Assembly (NCBI GenBank): GCA_963770045.1 | Contig: CAVYOD010000023.1 | Coordinates: forward strand, 79,529 to 143,528 | Direction of reading: 5' to 3' | Length of the DNA: 64,000 nt | Origin: CAVYOD01 sp963770045 | GTDB taxonomy: Bacteria; Acidobacteriota; Aminicenantia; Aminicenantales; CAVYOD01 | Part shown: one piece after another, positions 54,698-62,891 of the stretch | How positions within the stretch are numbered: the stretch's first letter is position 1 | Layout: every line of letters begins with the position of its first letter | The notes under the pieces: model-generated | What the model was told of the DNA's origin: nothing | The model's database searches: none | What the model saw: only the letters and a program-made list of their open reading frames with translations | Program-made: the position numbers and the translations under genes

Positions 54698-56011
54698 ATG
54701 AACGGGGGCCGGCTTCGGAGAATCTCCTTCCTCTGCCTCCTTTCTCTGTGTATTCCCCTCTCATCTCTCTCAGTGGACCAGAGAACCGCCCAGCGCATTG
54801 ACGAAGAGATAGAACGGCACAATGCCGAAATCGTCAAGATCCGTCGTTTCATCCATATGAACCCGGAGCTCAGCAACCGCGAGTACGAAACGGCGAAGCT
54901 GGTGGCCTCAAAGCTTGCCTCGCTGGACCTGGATGTTCAAACGGAAGTCGCCAAGACCGGCGTCGTCGGCCTCCTCCGCGGCGGTCAGCCCGGGGCGACG
55001 ATCGCGATTCGGGCAGATATGGACGCCCTGCCCATCCAGGAGCTGGCCAGCGTCCCCTTCAAATCCCTCAATCCGGGGGTGATGCACGCCTCCGGCCATG
55101 ATATCCACGTCTCGATCGCACTCGGGACGGCCATCGTGCTGTCCACCCTCCGCGACAGGATCAAGGGGAACATCAAGTTCATTTTTCAGCCGGCGGAAGA
55201 GGGCCCGCCTCAAGGGGAAGAGGGCGGCGCCGACCTGATGATCAAGGAAGGCGTCCTGGACAACCCTCCGGTGCGAGCCATTTTTGGCCTCCATGTCTGG
55301 CCCGATGAGCTCGGCCAGGTTGATTTTTCCCCTGGTTTTATCATGGCCAGCTCCGACTGGTTCCAGATCCAGATCAAGGGAAAGAGCTCCCACGGGGCCA
55401 GGCCGCAGGAGGGGATCGACTCGATTGTCCTGGCATCTCAGATCGTGCTGGGCCTGCAATTCATCATCAGTCGAGAGATCGATCCGACCGACCCGGCCGT
55501 CCTGACAGTCGGAAAGATCGAAGGCGGGACAAGGTCCAATATCATAGCCGACAGCGTGACCCTCGAGGGAACGGTGCGGGCCTTGAGCGAGGCCAACCGG
55601 AAGAAGATTCCGCGCCTGATCGAAAGTCTGGTCAAGGGGATCACCCAGTCTTATGGCGCCTCCTATGTCTTCAATTATGAGCCGTCCATCCCCCCCGTCT
55701 ACAATCACCCCGAATTGGCTAAGGACATGCTCCCGACTCTGATCCGCCTCTTGGGGGAGGACCATGTCAAGGGGCTGACTCCCCAGATGGTCGCCGAGGA
55801 CTTTTCCCGCTTTGCTCAGAAAATCCCGGGATTCTTTTTCTTCCTGGGAGTCAAAACGCCCGGATCACAGCCCGCCGGCGCCCTCCACAGTCCCAATTTT
55901 AACCCCGACGAGAGGAGTATCCCGCTCGGCATCAAGATCATGGCTCATCTCCTGCTGGATTGTCTCGCCCGGCAAAGCGCTCTGGAAACTTTCCCTCCCA
56001 AATCATTCTAG
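54698..56011 (+). CDS. M20D-family amidohydrolase (Ser at usual Cys metal ligand)
   Basis: From ATG 54698 the product has 437 residues with a hydrophobic signal (FLCLLSLCIPLSSLS), so it is probably secreted. Family motifs are RRFIHMNPELSNRE, IRADMDALPI, FQPAEEGP and the dimerisation region SSHGARPQEGIDSI. M20D enzymes cleave N-acyl amino acids. The metal motif normally HACGHDxH reads HASGHDIH, so the metal-bridging Cys is Ser; activity may be changed. The stop lies 7 bases before the comEC ATG. Confidence 0.85.
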   Translation: MNGGRLRRISFLCLLSLCIPLSSLSVDQRTAQRIDEEIERHNAEIVKIRRFIHMNPELSNREYETAKLVASKLASLDLDVQTEVAKTGVVGLLRGGQPGATIAIRADMDALPIQELASVPFKSLNPGVMHASGHDIHVSIALGTAIVLSTLRDRIKGNIKFIFQPAEEGPPQGEEGGADLMIKEGVLDNPPVRAIFGLHVWPDELGQVDFSPGFIMASSDWFQIQIKGKSSHGARPQEGIDSIVLASQIVLGLQFIISREIDPTDPAVLTVGKIEGGTRSNIIADSVTLEGTVRALSEANRKKIPRLIESLVKGITQSYGASYVFNYEPSIPPVYNHPELAKDMLPTLIRLLGEDHVKGLTPQMVAEDFSRFAQKIPGFFFFLGVKTPGSQPAGALHSPNFNPDERSIPLGIKIMAHLLLDCLARQSALETFPPKSF

Positions 56012-56018
56012 GGGAACG

Positions 56019-58412
56019 ATGACCTTCCCCGTGCTTTATCCGACCGTATCCCTTATTCTCGGAATTTTGGCTTCTTCTTGGGGGTTGTCCTCATTCGCCC
56101 TTCTCATCCCTGGACTCGGTCTGGCCATCACGGGCGCATGGATTCTTTTTGTGGTCAAGAAGACCAGGGCCTGCTTTTTCTTGGTTCTGGCCGCCAGCTT
56201 TGTTCTAGGAGCCATGCTGGAGGCAGATTTCGAGAGGCGGTACGAACGAAACGCCCTCCGCAATTTCGAGAGCGAGGACTATGTCGATTTCATCGGGCGA
56301 CTGGCCCGATCCCCCTCTCGCGAGCCCGACCGGGACATCCTTCTGTTGAGAGTCGAAAAGATCCTCTCCGGGAAGAAAGAGCTGGCCATCCGTGGAAATC
56401 TCAGGGTGACGGTGCTCCATCCGCCGGGGCCCTCGGCCCAGTTGAACCTCTGCACGGGAGACACCGTCAAGGTCTCGGCTCAGATCTCGCCGGCCCGTGA
56501 TTTCCAGAATTTCAGCAAGCCATTTTTATCAAGGTATCTGAAAAGCCAAAACATCCACGGCCGGGCATTTTCTAAGAGTCCTTTGCTGGTTGAAAAAATA
56601 AAAAGCGCTCCCCGGCCTTCTCTTTTCCGTCTCGTCTCCATTATCCGTCAAAGAGCGCAGCAAAAACTGGAGCACTATTTTCCCTCGTCGCCTCCCGGGC
56701 TCAATCCGCTCTCCCCAGAGGGGGCCATGCTCGAGGCCCTTCTCATCGGAGAGGTCGGACGGATGGATGAGCCGACAAGCCTGTCTCTTCAAAAAACAGG
56801 ACTCTATCATTTGATCGCCATCTCCGGCGCCCAGATCGCCATTATTTCCATGCTTCTTTTTTCTCTTCTCAGGCTTCTGGGGATGGCCCAGCGTCCTTCC
56901 TATCTGGTCTTGATGTCGCTCCTCGCACTCTATGCGGTGCTGGTCGAGGGCAGTCCCTCGGTTCTCAGAGCGACCATCATGGCCCTGACTTTTCTGCTGG
57001 GCAAACTCATCTGGCGGGACGTGAACCTTCTCAACACCATTTCTTTGAGTGCGATCATCTTGCTTCTGGCCAACCCTCTCAGCCTGTTCGACCTCGGGTT
57101 TGAGTTGACCTACGCGGCAACTCTTTCGATCATCCTTTTTTACGAAAGAGTCCTCAAACACCTGCCCCGACTGCCCCTCCGATTGAGCGAGATGACGGCC
57201 ATGTCGGTCACAGCCCAGCTGGGGGTGATGCCTTTCATGGCCGCTTCATTCAACAGAGTGACTTTCTCCGCTCTGCTCCTGAACTACGCCGCCGTCCCTT
57301 TGTTCGGAGCCATCATGGCGGCCGGCTATCTCTTCTTCCCTCTCTCCTTTATCTTTCCGCCCGGGGCGCGACTTTTGGCTTGGGGCCTCAAGCTTTCGAT
57401 CCAGGTGTTCATCCGGATCACCCACGTCCTGGATGGGGTTCCTTTCGCTTCGTACCGAATTCCGACGCCCCATCTCGTCACGGTCTGCGGCTATTTCCTC
57501 TTTTTGGGTTTGCTGCTCTATCCCCCGAAGATAAAGCGGCAGAGATTGATCGTTTCAACTCTTTTTGCGTCATTCTTCATTGTCCTTATTTCTTATCCCT
57601 TTCCCTCGACCTCTAAAAACCTGAAGCTGACCTTCATAGACGTCGGTCAAGGGGATTCCATCCTGATCCAGTTTCCCGGTCACAAAAAAATGTTGATCGA
57701 TGGCGGAGGTCTTCCCGGGACAACGTTTGATATCGGAGAGCGGGTCGTTTCTCCTGTTTTGTGGCACAAGGGCATCAAGAGGGTGGATTTTCTGGTTCTG
57801 ACCCACGCCCACCCGGACCATGTCAACGGACTGGCCGCCGTCGCCAGGAATTTTGCAATCGGGGAATTCTGGGAGACGGGAGAGCCGGTGGAAGACCCTG
57901 CCTATGCCGGACTCAAAGCCAGTCTGCCCCGTTCCGCGGTCCAAAAAAAGCTCTCCCGTGGTTTCACCGCTCGGGTCGGAGGGGTCAGTATTTCCGCGCT
58001 TCATCCCGGGCCCAATCAACCCCTCTCGAACAGCGTCGACAATGACCGGTCTCTTGTCTTGAGGCTTATCTATGGCCGGACCTCTTTTCTGCTCGCCGCG
58101 GATGTCGGTCTCGAAGCCGAAGAAGAGGTCCTTTTGAATTGTCCTGAGATCAGGAGCCAGGTCCTTAAAGCCGCTCACCACGGAAGCAACACCTCGACCT
58201 CAGAGCCTTTCCTGAGCCGGGTTGCGCCTGAGTTCGTCGTTATTTCGGTCGGCCGCGGCAACAGATTCGGGTTTCCCCAGCCGGCGGTCCTTGAGCGCTT
58301 GAAGAAGTGTGGAGCAAAGGTTTTCAGGACCGACCTGGACGGCGCGATCGAAATCGGTTCAGACGGCCTAGGCCTGTCCTTCCGGTGTGCGGCCCGAGAT
58401 AAATCCAGCTGA
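56019..58412 (+). CDS. comEC: DNA internalization protein ComEC/Rec2
   Basis: I choose ATG 56019 (GGGGAA upstream), although the frame is open further into the previous gene. The product has 797 residues. It has N-terminal helices, a DUF4131 region, the Competence domain (SGAQIAIISMLLFSLL, ARLLAWGLKLSIQVF) and a C-terminal metallo-beta-lactamase domain (DVGQGDSILIQFP, THAHPDHVNGL, LKAAHHGSNTSTSEPF). It forms the inner-membrane DNA channel for natural transformation. No other competence gene is near. Confidence 0.93.
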   Translation: MTFPVLYPTVSLILGILASSWGLSSFALLIPGLGLAITGAWILFVVKKTRACFFLVLAASFVLGAMLEADFERRYERNALRNFESEDYVDFIGRLARSPSREPDRDILLLRVEKILSGKKELAIRGNLRVTVLHPPGPSAQLNLCTGDTVKVSAQISPARDFQNFSKPFLSRYLKSQNIHGRAFSKSPLLVEKIKSAPRPSLFRLVSIIRQRAQQKLEHYFPSSPPGLNPLSPEGAMLEALLIGEVGRMDEPTSLSLQKTGLYHLIAISGAQIAIISMLLFSLLRLLGMAQRPSYLVLMSLLALYAVLVEGSPSVLRATIMALTFLLGKLIWRDVNLLNTISLSAIILLLANPLSLFDLGFELTYAATLSIILFYERVLKHLPRLPLRLSEMTAMSVTAQLGVMPFMAASFNRVTFSALLLNYAAVPLFGAIMAAGYLFFPLSFIFPPGARLLAWGLKLSIQVFIRITHVLDGVPFASYRIPTPHLVTVCGYFLFLGLLLYPPKIKRQRLIVSTLFASFFIVLISYPFPSTSKNLKLTFIDVGQGDSILIQFPGHKKMLIDGGGLPGTTFDIGERVVSPVLWHKGIKRVDFLVLTHAHPDHVNGLAAVARNFAIGEFWETGEPVEDPAYAGLKASLPRSAVQKKLSRGFTARVGGVSISALHPGPNQPLSNSVDNDRSLVLRLIYGRTSFLLAADVGLEAEEEVLLNCPEIRSQVLKAAHHGSNTSTSEPFLSRVAPEFVVISVGRGNRFGFPQPAVLERLKKCGAKVFRTDLDGAIEIGSDGLGLSFRCAARDKSS

Positions 58413-58579
58413 GCATTTTTATGCCGAGTCTTATGAGCTCCGGCGGCTCGCTTCTTGAAATATGCCGGAGGTCAACAATTTGTAAATTTGTCCCATGAAT
58501 TTGTCCGAAACGCCAGAAGCGCCAAAAAATCGGGACTTATGTTCAGGACTGGGGCCGAGAGAAGTTTAGCTCCCATGAA

Positions 58580-58966
58580 TCATTTCTGATCGCGGTTGAA
58601 GTGGGGCATCTCCCAGGGAAGCTCGAGGCTGAGTTCGACATACCCGGCGTATTCGCCATCGAGGTACCAGGGTGTCTGGAAAATGAGCTTTCGCAGGCCG
58701 TTTTTCTGGATCGTGTAGATGTTTTTCTGGCGACTTTCCATAAGAGCCTTCAACTTGGATCTGGCGGGTTCCGGATGGCAGTCAAAAATGCTCGAGCCGA
58801 CAAGTTTTTCCCCGCCTCGATCGCTGAACGACCGGACCGACCCGTCGTTCATACTGACGATCGTGCCATTTTTATCACAGGCGGTGACTTCCCCCGGGAA
58901 TTCTTTGACCCAGGGATGAAACTTCAGATCGACCTCTCCTATCGCATTTGTTTTCTTTTCGTCCAT
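58580..58966 (-). CDS. PAS-domain protein
   Basis: The product has 128 residues and consists of one PAS fold: VTACDKNGTIVSMNDGS, KLVGSSIFDCHPEPAR, then IYTIQKNGLRKLIFQTPWY. The conserved CHPEP motif suggests a heme- or ligand-sensing PAS as in some regulators. There is no output domain, so it may act on a partner. It stands alone. Confidence 0.8.
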   Translation of the reverse strand: MDEKKTNAIGEVDLKFHPWVKEFPGEVTACDKNGTIVSMNDGSVRSFSDRGGEKLVGSSIFDCHPEPARSKLKALMESRQKNIYTIQKNGLRKLIFQTPWYLDGEYAGYVELSLELPWEMPHFNRDQK

Positions 58967-59040
58967 CTGGGTATTTTAACCCTCCTCTCTATAATTTAGG
59001 GAATGTCAGTAAAACACAGCTTCTTTTATTTTAAAACATC

Positions 59041-59256
59041 TTTCCATGGATGATAACCATTTTGTTCGGCGCCGTGAAGCGAAGGGGTCCCTTTTCTGAG
59101 GATCCGACTTCGTCCGCAACGCCAAAAACCTCCGCCGGGTTTATGGTCGCGCTCTCAAGGCAGCATCCGGCGACAGCCCGTATTCGGCCGCCAGTTGGAC
59201 CTGAGAGATCAAGTCCCCAATGTTTTGACAGGTGGAGGAATCGGCATCGTGTCTGC
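59041..59256 (-). pseudogene. C-terminal fragment of an amidohydrolase
   Basis: The minus strand from about 59256 encodes QVQLAAEYGLSPDAALRA and, in a neighbouring frame, ATINPAEVFGVADEVGSSEKG. Together these are the diagnostic C-terminus of imidazolonepropionase-like amidohydrolases. A base is missing near 59150. There is no upstream catalytic part, so this is a decayed remnant. Confidence 0.6.
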
Positions 59257-59262
59257 CCTCGA

Positions 59263-59291
59263 TTGACAGGGTCTGGGAGTTGGAATAATAT
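59263..59291 (+). promoter_or_regulatory. Consensus promoter of the coiled-coil protein gene
   Basis: TTGACA (59263-59268), a 17-base spacer and TAATAT (59286-59291); GAGG precedes the ATG at 59309. The promoter abuts the amidohydrolase remnant. Confidence 0.7.
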
Positions 59292-59308
59292 AAACGAGGG
59301 AAACGCAC

Positions 59309-59873
59309 ATGAAAAAATTTCTCGTTGTTCTTTTTGTCCCTCTCTGGTTCGTCTCTTTCTTGTCCGCCCAGAGCCTGGCCGAAGCGGCCAAAAAAGAGAA
59401 GGCCCGGAGAGAAGGCCTCAAAGGGAAAAAAGTGGTCTTGGTCACCAACACCGATCTTTCCAAAATCACCAGGAAGCCGGCCGTCACAGTCGTCCAGCCT
59501 GTCGAGCCGGCAACCGGGGCTAAACCCGGAGAGGGCGCAGCGCCCCAGGCTCAACCTCCTCGGGAAAGCCCTCCGCCCTCACCCCCGCTCCCGGAGAACC
59601 CGACACTGAGCGCCAGAGAATATGAAGCCCAGAAGGCTCAGCTCGAGGCCCGGGTCCAGCAGGCGGAGGAGATTGGTCGACCTCCTCCAAACAAAACTGG
59701 GAGGCCTCTGGCAGGAATTCTATAGCATGGACAATCTGAAGACCAAGGACAAGATTCAGCAGGATATCAGCGATTTCTACGCCAAACTGCAGAGCGCCCA
59801 GGACGTGGCCGTCAAGGCCAGGCAGGAACTGGAGAATTTTCTGTCCACCGCCAGGAAAGAAGACGCTCCTTAG
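59309..59873 (+). CDS. Exported Ala/Pro-rich coiled-coil protein (frameshifted)
   Basis: A signal peptide (FLVVLFVPLWFVSFLSAQS) is followed by a Lys-rich helix, a Pro-rich linker (~55-95) and a coiled coil. The first frame ends in RPPPNKTG-type nonsense. The frame one base on continues LVDLLQTKLGGLWQEFYSMD to QELENFLSTARK. One extra base near 59664-59675 is enough to explain this. The repaired protein has ~187 residues. Similar small periplasmic proteins occur in Acidobacteriota-like genomes, but I do not know a function. Confidence 0.65.
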
Positions 59874-59908
59874 ATCTGGAGCCGGCTTACGTCGCTCCCA
59901 GAGCAGCT

Positions 59909-60144
59909 GGCGGCTGAGTCCGGTGGCGATTGTTTTTCATGATCTTCCCTTGGACCACACAGAGAAGTCAAAAGGATTTCCGGCATTTTTGAGCTTGTCC
60001 TCAGTTTTCAGGCTAAGCATCCGCATATTTGAGCTCAATTTGACATCCATGCGTATCGCGTTCTATCATCTCTCTAGACCGGATGACGCAAAATCGATAT
60101 GTGAATGCTCATTTAGCTGGCCGGGCAGAAAAGGAGATTCTTAT
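59909..60144 (+). repeat. ~237-bp direct repeat, copy 1
   Basis: This copy matches 62608-62845 over its full length (long exact blocks such as TTTTTCATGATCTTCCCTTG and TTGACATCCATGCGTATCGC). Both copies keep the same open frame (MAIVFHDLPLDHT / MAIIFHDLPLDHT), so it may once have been coding. It forms the left edge of the restriction-modification module. Confidence 0.85.
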
Positions 60145-60323
60145 CAAATAAAGCCAAATCCTCTTTGGATCAAGCTCGTCTAACACCTTGGGTATCTCAG
60201 AAATTCTCGATTTTGGTTTTACGAACAATGAGAAATTTCGGCCCCTTCGTTGGTCTTCTATCATAGAGCATCATCAAGAAGATTTGGCCATGCGTTCGAA
60301 CCGGTTTCGACCATTTAAAAAGC
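60145..60323. other. AT-rich spacer before the methyltransferase
   Basis: No coding frame is convincing. A near-perfect inverted repeat (GAAATTCTC around 60199 and GAGAAATTTC around 60229) is present. Confidence 0.35.
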
Positions 60324-60352
60324 TTGACAAGTGCTAAGTTCAATTCTAATCT
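60324..60352 (+). promoter_or_regulatory. Promoter of the RM methyltransferase
   Basis: TTGACA (60324-60329), exact 17-base spacer, TAATCT (60347-60352). Confidence 0.7.
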
Positions 60353-60364
60353 GTTAATGTTAAC
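60353..60364 (+). promoter_or_regulatory. Operator-like GTTAATGTTAAC
   Basis: This 12-base element (GTTAA spaced by T, then the palindrome GTTAAC) begins directly after the -10 box and covers the expected start of transcription. It would be well placed for repression by the small N-terminal DNA-binding domain encoded next. Confidence 0.4.
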
Positions 60365-60374
60365 GGATAAATAG

Positions 60375-60539
60375 ATGGACCCATTAGATCCAACCGGGCT
60401 ACAGAGACAACAAAGGCATCTTGCTGAACTCAAAAAGCGGGGGATAATAAGGAAGACAATTTGCGTTCACAGAGAATGCGCTCCATACCTAGATCAATCA
60501 AAAAGCACCTTGTTATTGCAAAAAATGCCCCGCTATTAA
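60375..60539 (+). CDS. Small ribbon-helix-helix-like protein or N-terminal domain of the methyltransferase
   Basis: The product has 54 residues from ATG 60375. TGLQRQQRHLAELKKRGI followed by RKTICVHRECAPYLDQ resembles the small basic domains (R-Q-R-R...RGL...V-x-V) found alone or in front of Dam-like enzymes. After YLDQ the methyltransferase frame continues logically (IKKHLVIAKNAPLLK), so a missing base near 60495-60504 may have split one protein into two. Confidence 0.5.
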   Translation: MDPLDPTGLQRQQRHLAELKKRGIIRKTICVHRECAPYLDQSKSTLLLQKMPRY

Positions 60540-61415
60540 AGTGCTTTTGGGCTAGGCTCGAAAGGGAGAAGCCTGTCAATGTTGCTCAAGTTAACAAGTT
60601 AAGTCCATTTAGATACCCCGGGGGCAAAACCTGGTTGGTCCCGAGAATAAGGGAAACTCTTTTAGGTCTTAAGAGCAAGCCAGAAATTTTCATAGAGCCT
60701 TTTGCAGGCGGTGGTATTGTCAGCTTAACTGTTGCCGCAGAACGATTGGCAGGACGCGTAATAATGACCGAATTGGATAGCGGAGTCGCAGCGGTATGGC
60801 AAACAATTCTAAATAACCCAGAACCGCTTTGTCAAAAGATACTTAGCTTTCAATTAAGTCGTGAATCAGCTCTTAGGATATTGGAACAAGAAGAAAACGG
60901 AACTCTTCAAAGAGCTTTCCAGACGATCATCCGAAATAGAGTTCAGCACGGCGGAATCATGGCACCAGGCGCGAGTCTAATTAAGAAGGGAGAAAGCGGG
61001 AAAGGAATTCTTTCTCGATGGTATCCTCAGACCATCGTGAATAGGATCCGCACAATCTTACTTATTAAAAGATAGAATTCAATTCACTCACGGTGATGGA
61101 TTTGAAGCTATAAAAAAATACCAAGAAGAAAATAAAGCTTTCTTTTTTATTGACCCTCCCTCTACTGCAGGGGTCAAGAGGGCTGGGAAGAGGCTTTATG
61201 TGCATAACGAGATTAATCACGAGCTCCTTTTTCAGGAGATGGCGAAAACTAAAGGGAACTTTGTAATCACATATGATGATTCTGAAGAAGTCCGCATCCT
61301 TGCCAAAAGGCATAACTTTTCTGTTCTGACTGTGCCCATGAAAAATACACACCATCAGGTATTAATGGAACTGTTGGTTACGAAACAGACACTCCAGTCG
61401 GAATACGCCGGATAA
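60476..61415 (+). CDS. D12-class (Dam-like) adenine DNA methyltransferase (frameshifted)
   Basis: The SAM-binding motif SPFRYPGGKTWLV and motif I EIFIEPFAGGGIVSL define a D12/Dam-type N6-adenine methyltransferase. The first frame stops at 61075 after RTILLIKR. The C-terminal part continues in the next frame (LLKDRIQFTHGDGFEAIKKY, FFFIDPPSTAG, MKNTHHQVLMELL) to 61415; dropping one base at 61061-61073 joins them. The catalytic DPPY reads DPPS, a likely crippling change. It converges on the restriction endonuclease gene, with 38 bases of 3' overlap. The gene is AT-richer than the rest of the window. Confidence 0.78.
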
Positions 61416-62274
61416 TATCCTCCTCAAATTCAGAAAGAGTCACAGGAAGGCCGGCAGTCAGGCCAGTGATTGCCATTTCTAGCGTTGTATAGCAGATACT
61501 TGATACAAACAAATCCCCGTGCTTTTCCTTCATTTGGTAATCGACGATGACCCATGCAATATCTGCGTTCGATAAGTCGCGTGTACTTTCCATCTTTCCC
61601 ATGGAACTAAAAAATGCCAAATCTACTACGACCGCGATTTTTTTTCCCCAACGGCGCAAGGTGGGTACTTTTATCTGTAATTGGGGCATTAACCGTTTTG
61701 GCCCCGAGCTTCTGAAATCTGGCCTTCTAATAGCGACAGGAAACGGAATGGTCGCGTTATCAAGCTTCGAGAGTCTTTCGAACTCTACGCCCATGTTCAA
61801 CCCTGAGAAATAAACAGCTTGGATTTCGACGGCACACCATGCGAGAGGATAAGAATCACGGATAACTAAGACTGAATCAATCCGGCCGACGTCTTCTGCT
61901 TTTTCGCCTCTTAAAAATCCGACCTCTCTTACCAAGACAGGACTACTATTATTAAGGATCAACCGGCTTATTTCTTTGAAAATGAGGTCTTCTTGATAGA
62001 ATCGTTGCGGGCATAAGGTGACCAAACGAGCATCATGGGGTTTGCTGCATGCATCGCCGGTTTTCTGATAAAGCCGCACAGAACAGACGCCGCCTCTCTT
62101 GTTGCAGTTAGGCACAAAAGTGCCTCGCTTACGAAATGGGCACGGTTGGTCCGGTTTAGACAGTTTTGCAGATTCTGAATATTTGCGTATCTCCTGGAGA
62201 GAGATCTTATCTAGAACTTGTCCGAACCATTCGCCGATGCCGTACCTAAGATTTTCTGGCCCTCTCTTTTTCAT
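61378..62274 (-). CDS. NotI-family type II restriction endonuclease
   Basis: The product has 298 residues and is intact. It shares the NotI layout: a metal-binding cysteine set (PCPFRKRGTFVPNCNKRGGV, then VTLCPQRF) and downstream the nuclease-type motif CAVEIQAVYFSG, comparable to the VLEIQTMDFHG region of NotI. NotI-like enzymes cut rare GC-rich sites. It has its own promoter. Neighbouring a Dam-like methyltransferase, it forms an RM pair. Whether it is active cannot be judged; an active nuclease would need a working partner. Confidence 0.8.
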   Translation of the reverse strand: MKKRGPENLRYGIGEWFGQVLDKISLQEIRKYSESAKLSKPDQPCPFRKRGTFVPNCNKRGGVCSVRLYQKTGDACSKPHDARLVTLCPQRFYQEDLIFKEISRLILNNSSPVLVREVGFLRGEKAEDVGRIDSVLVIRDSYPLAWCAVEIQAVYFSGLNMGVEFERLSKLDNATIPFPVAIRRPDFRSSGPKRLMPQLQIKVPTLRRWGKKIAVVVDLAFFSSMGKMESTRDLSNADIAWVIVDYQMKEKHGDLFVSSICYTTLEMAITGLTAGLPVTLSEFEEDIIRRIPTGVSVS

Positions 62275-62285
62275 GAGAAGATAAT

Positions 62286-62313
62286 CTTATATACAAATCG
62301 ATCTTAATGTCAA
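62286..62313 (-). promoter_or_regulatory. Promoter of the NotI-like nuclease
   Basis: On the minus strand: TTGACA (62313-62308), a 16-base spacer, TATAAG (62291-62286), then 11 bases to the ATG at 62274. Confidence 0.6.
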
Positions 62314-62607
62314 AATAAGCGCGAGCTTTTTGAGGACCGCGCCGAGATCGGAAATCAAATCGGGCTGACACGTGGGACACGGGATTGTTTTCAGTCCGCT
62401 TCTATTGGCTATATATAGATAGCCCCAGCCTGGTGCCGTCAACTACCGTTTTTATTTCCGCCGCCGACCGGCAACTGCGGTTGACGTTTTTCGTCCTGAT
62501 TACTCCCCCGTGCCGGCACTCTTCTCGCCCCTGCAGGGAATGGCGGTTATATTCGCGGCGATGGCTCGTTTCTTGAGGCCCCGCGTCGTTTATCAAGAAG
62601 TTCTGAT
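62314..62607. other. Spacer with two small inverted repeats
   Basis: GGCTAT/ATAGCC (62407-62424) and CGTCAAC/GTTGACG (62437-62486) are perfect small inverted repeats. TATTCGCGGCGATGGCT (62550-62566) recurs exactly at 63558-63574. I see no gene. Confidence 0.4.
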
Positions 62608-62845
62608 GGCCGCTGAGGCCGGTGGCGATTATTTTTCATGATCTTCCCTTGGACCACACGAAGAGGTCCATCGGATTTCCGGCGCTTTTGAGCTTGTCCT
62701 CAGTTTCCAGGCTAGCATTCCGCTATTATGAGCTCAATTTGACATCCATGCGTATCGCGTTCTATCATCCCTCAAGATGGGATGACGCAAAATCGGTATA
62801 TGAATGCCCGTTCAGCCGGCCAGGGCAGAAAACGAAATTCCTATA
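62608..62845 (+). repeat. ~237-bp direct repeat, copy 2
   Basis: This copy is in direct orientation to 59909-60144, and differences are mostly single substitutions. It separates the RM module from the lipoprotein module, and part of its tail may recur at the window end (about 63982-63999). Confidence 0.85.
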
Positions 62846-62891
62846 ATTTAAAGAAAAGAATATAAACAAGCTCTAGTAAAAGGCGTTGATA

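Noticed and set aside
55812..56018. Upstream extension of the comEC frame into the M20 gene
   Set aside because: The sequence before 56019 is the M20 gene read out of frame; ATG 56019 has a ribosome site and begins typical ComEC sequence.
62437..62486. CGTCAAC/GTTGACG as integron attC core sites
   Set aside because: The bases do not fit the RYYYAAC/GTTRRRY core consensus, and no integrase is seen.
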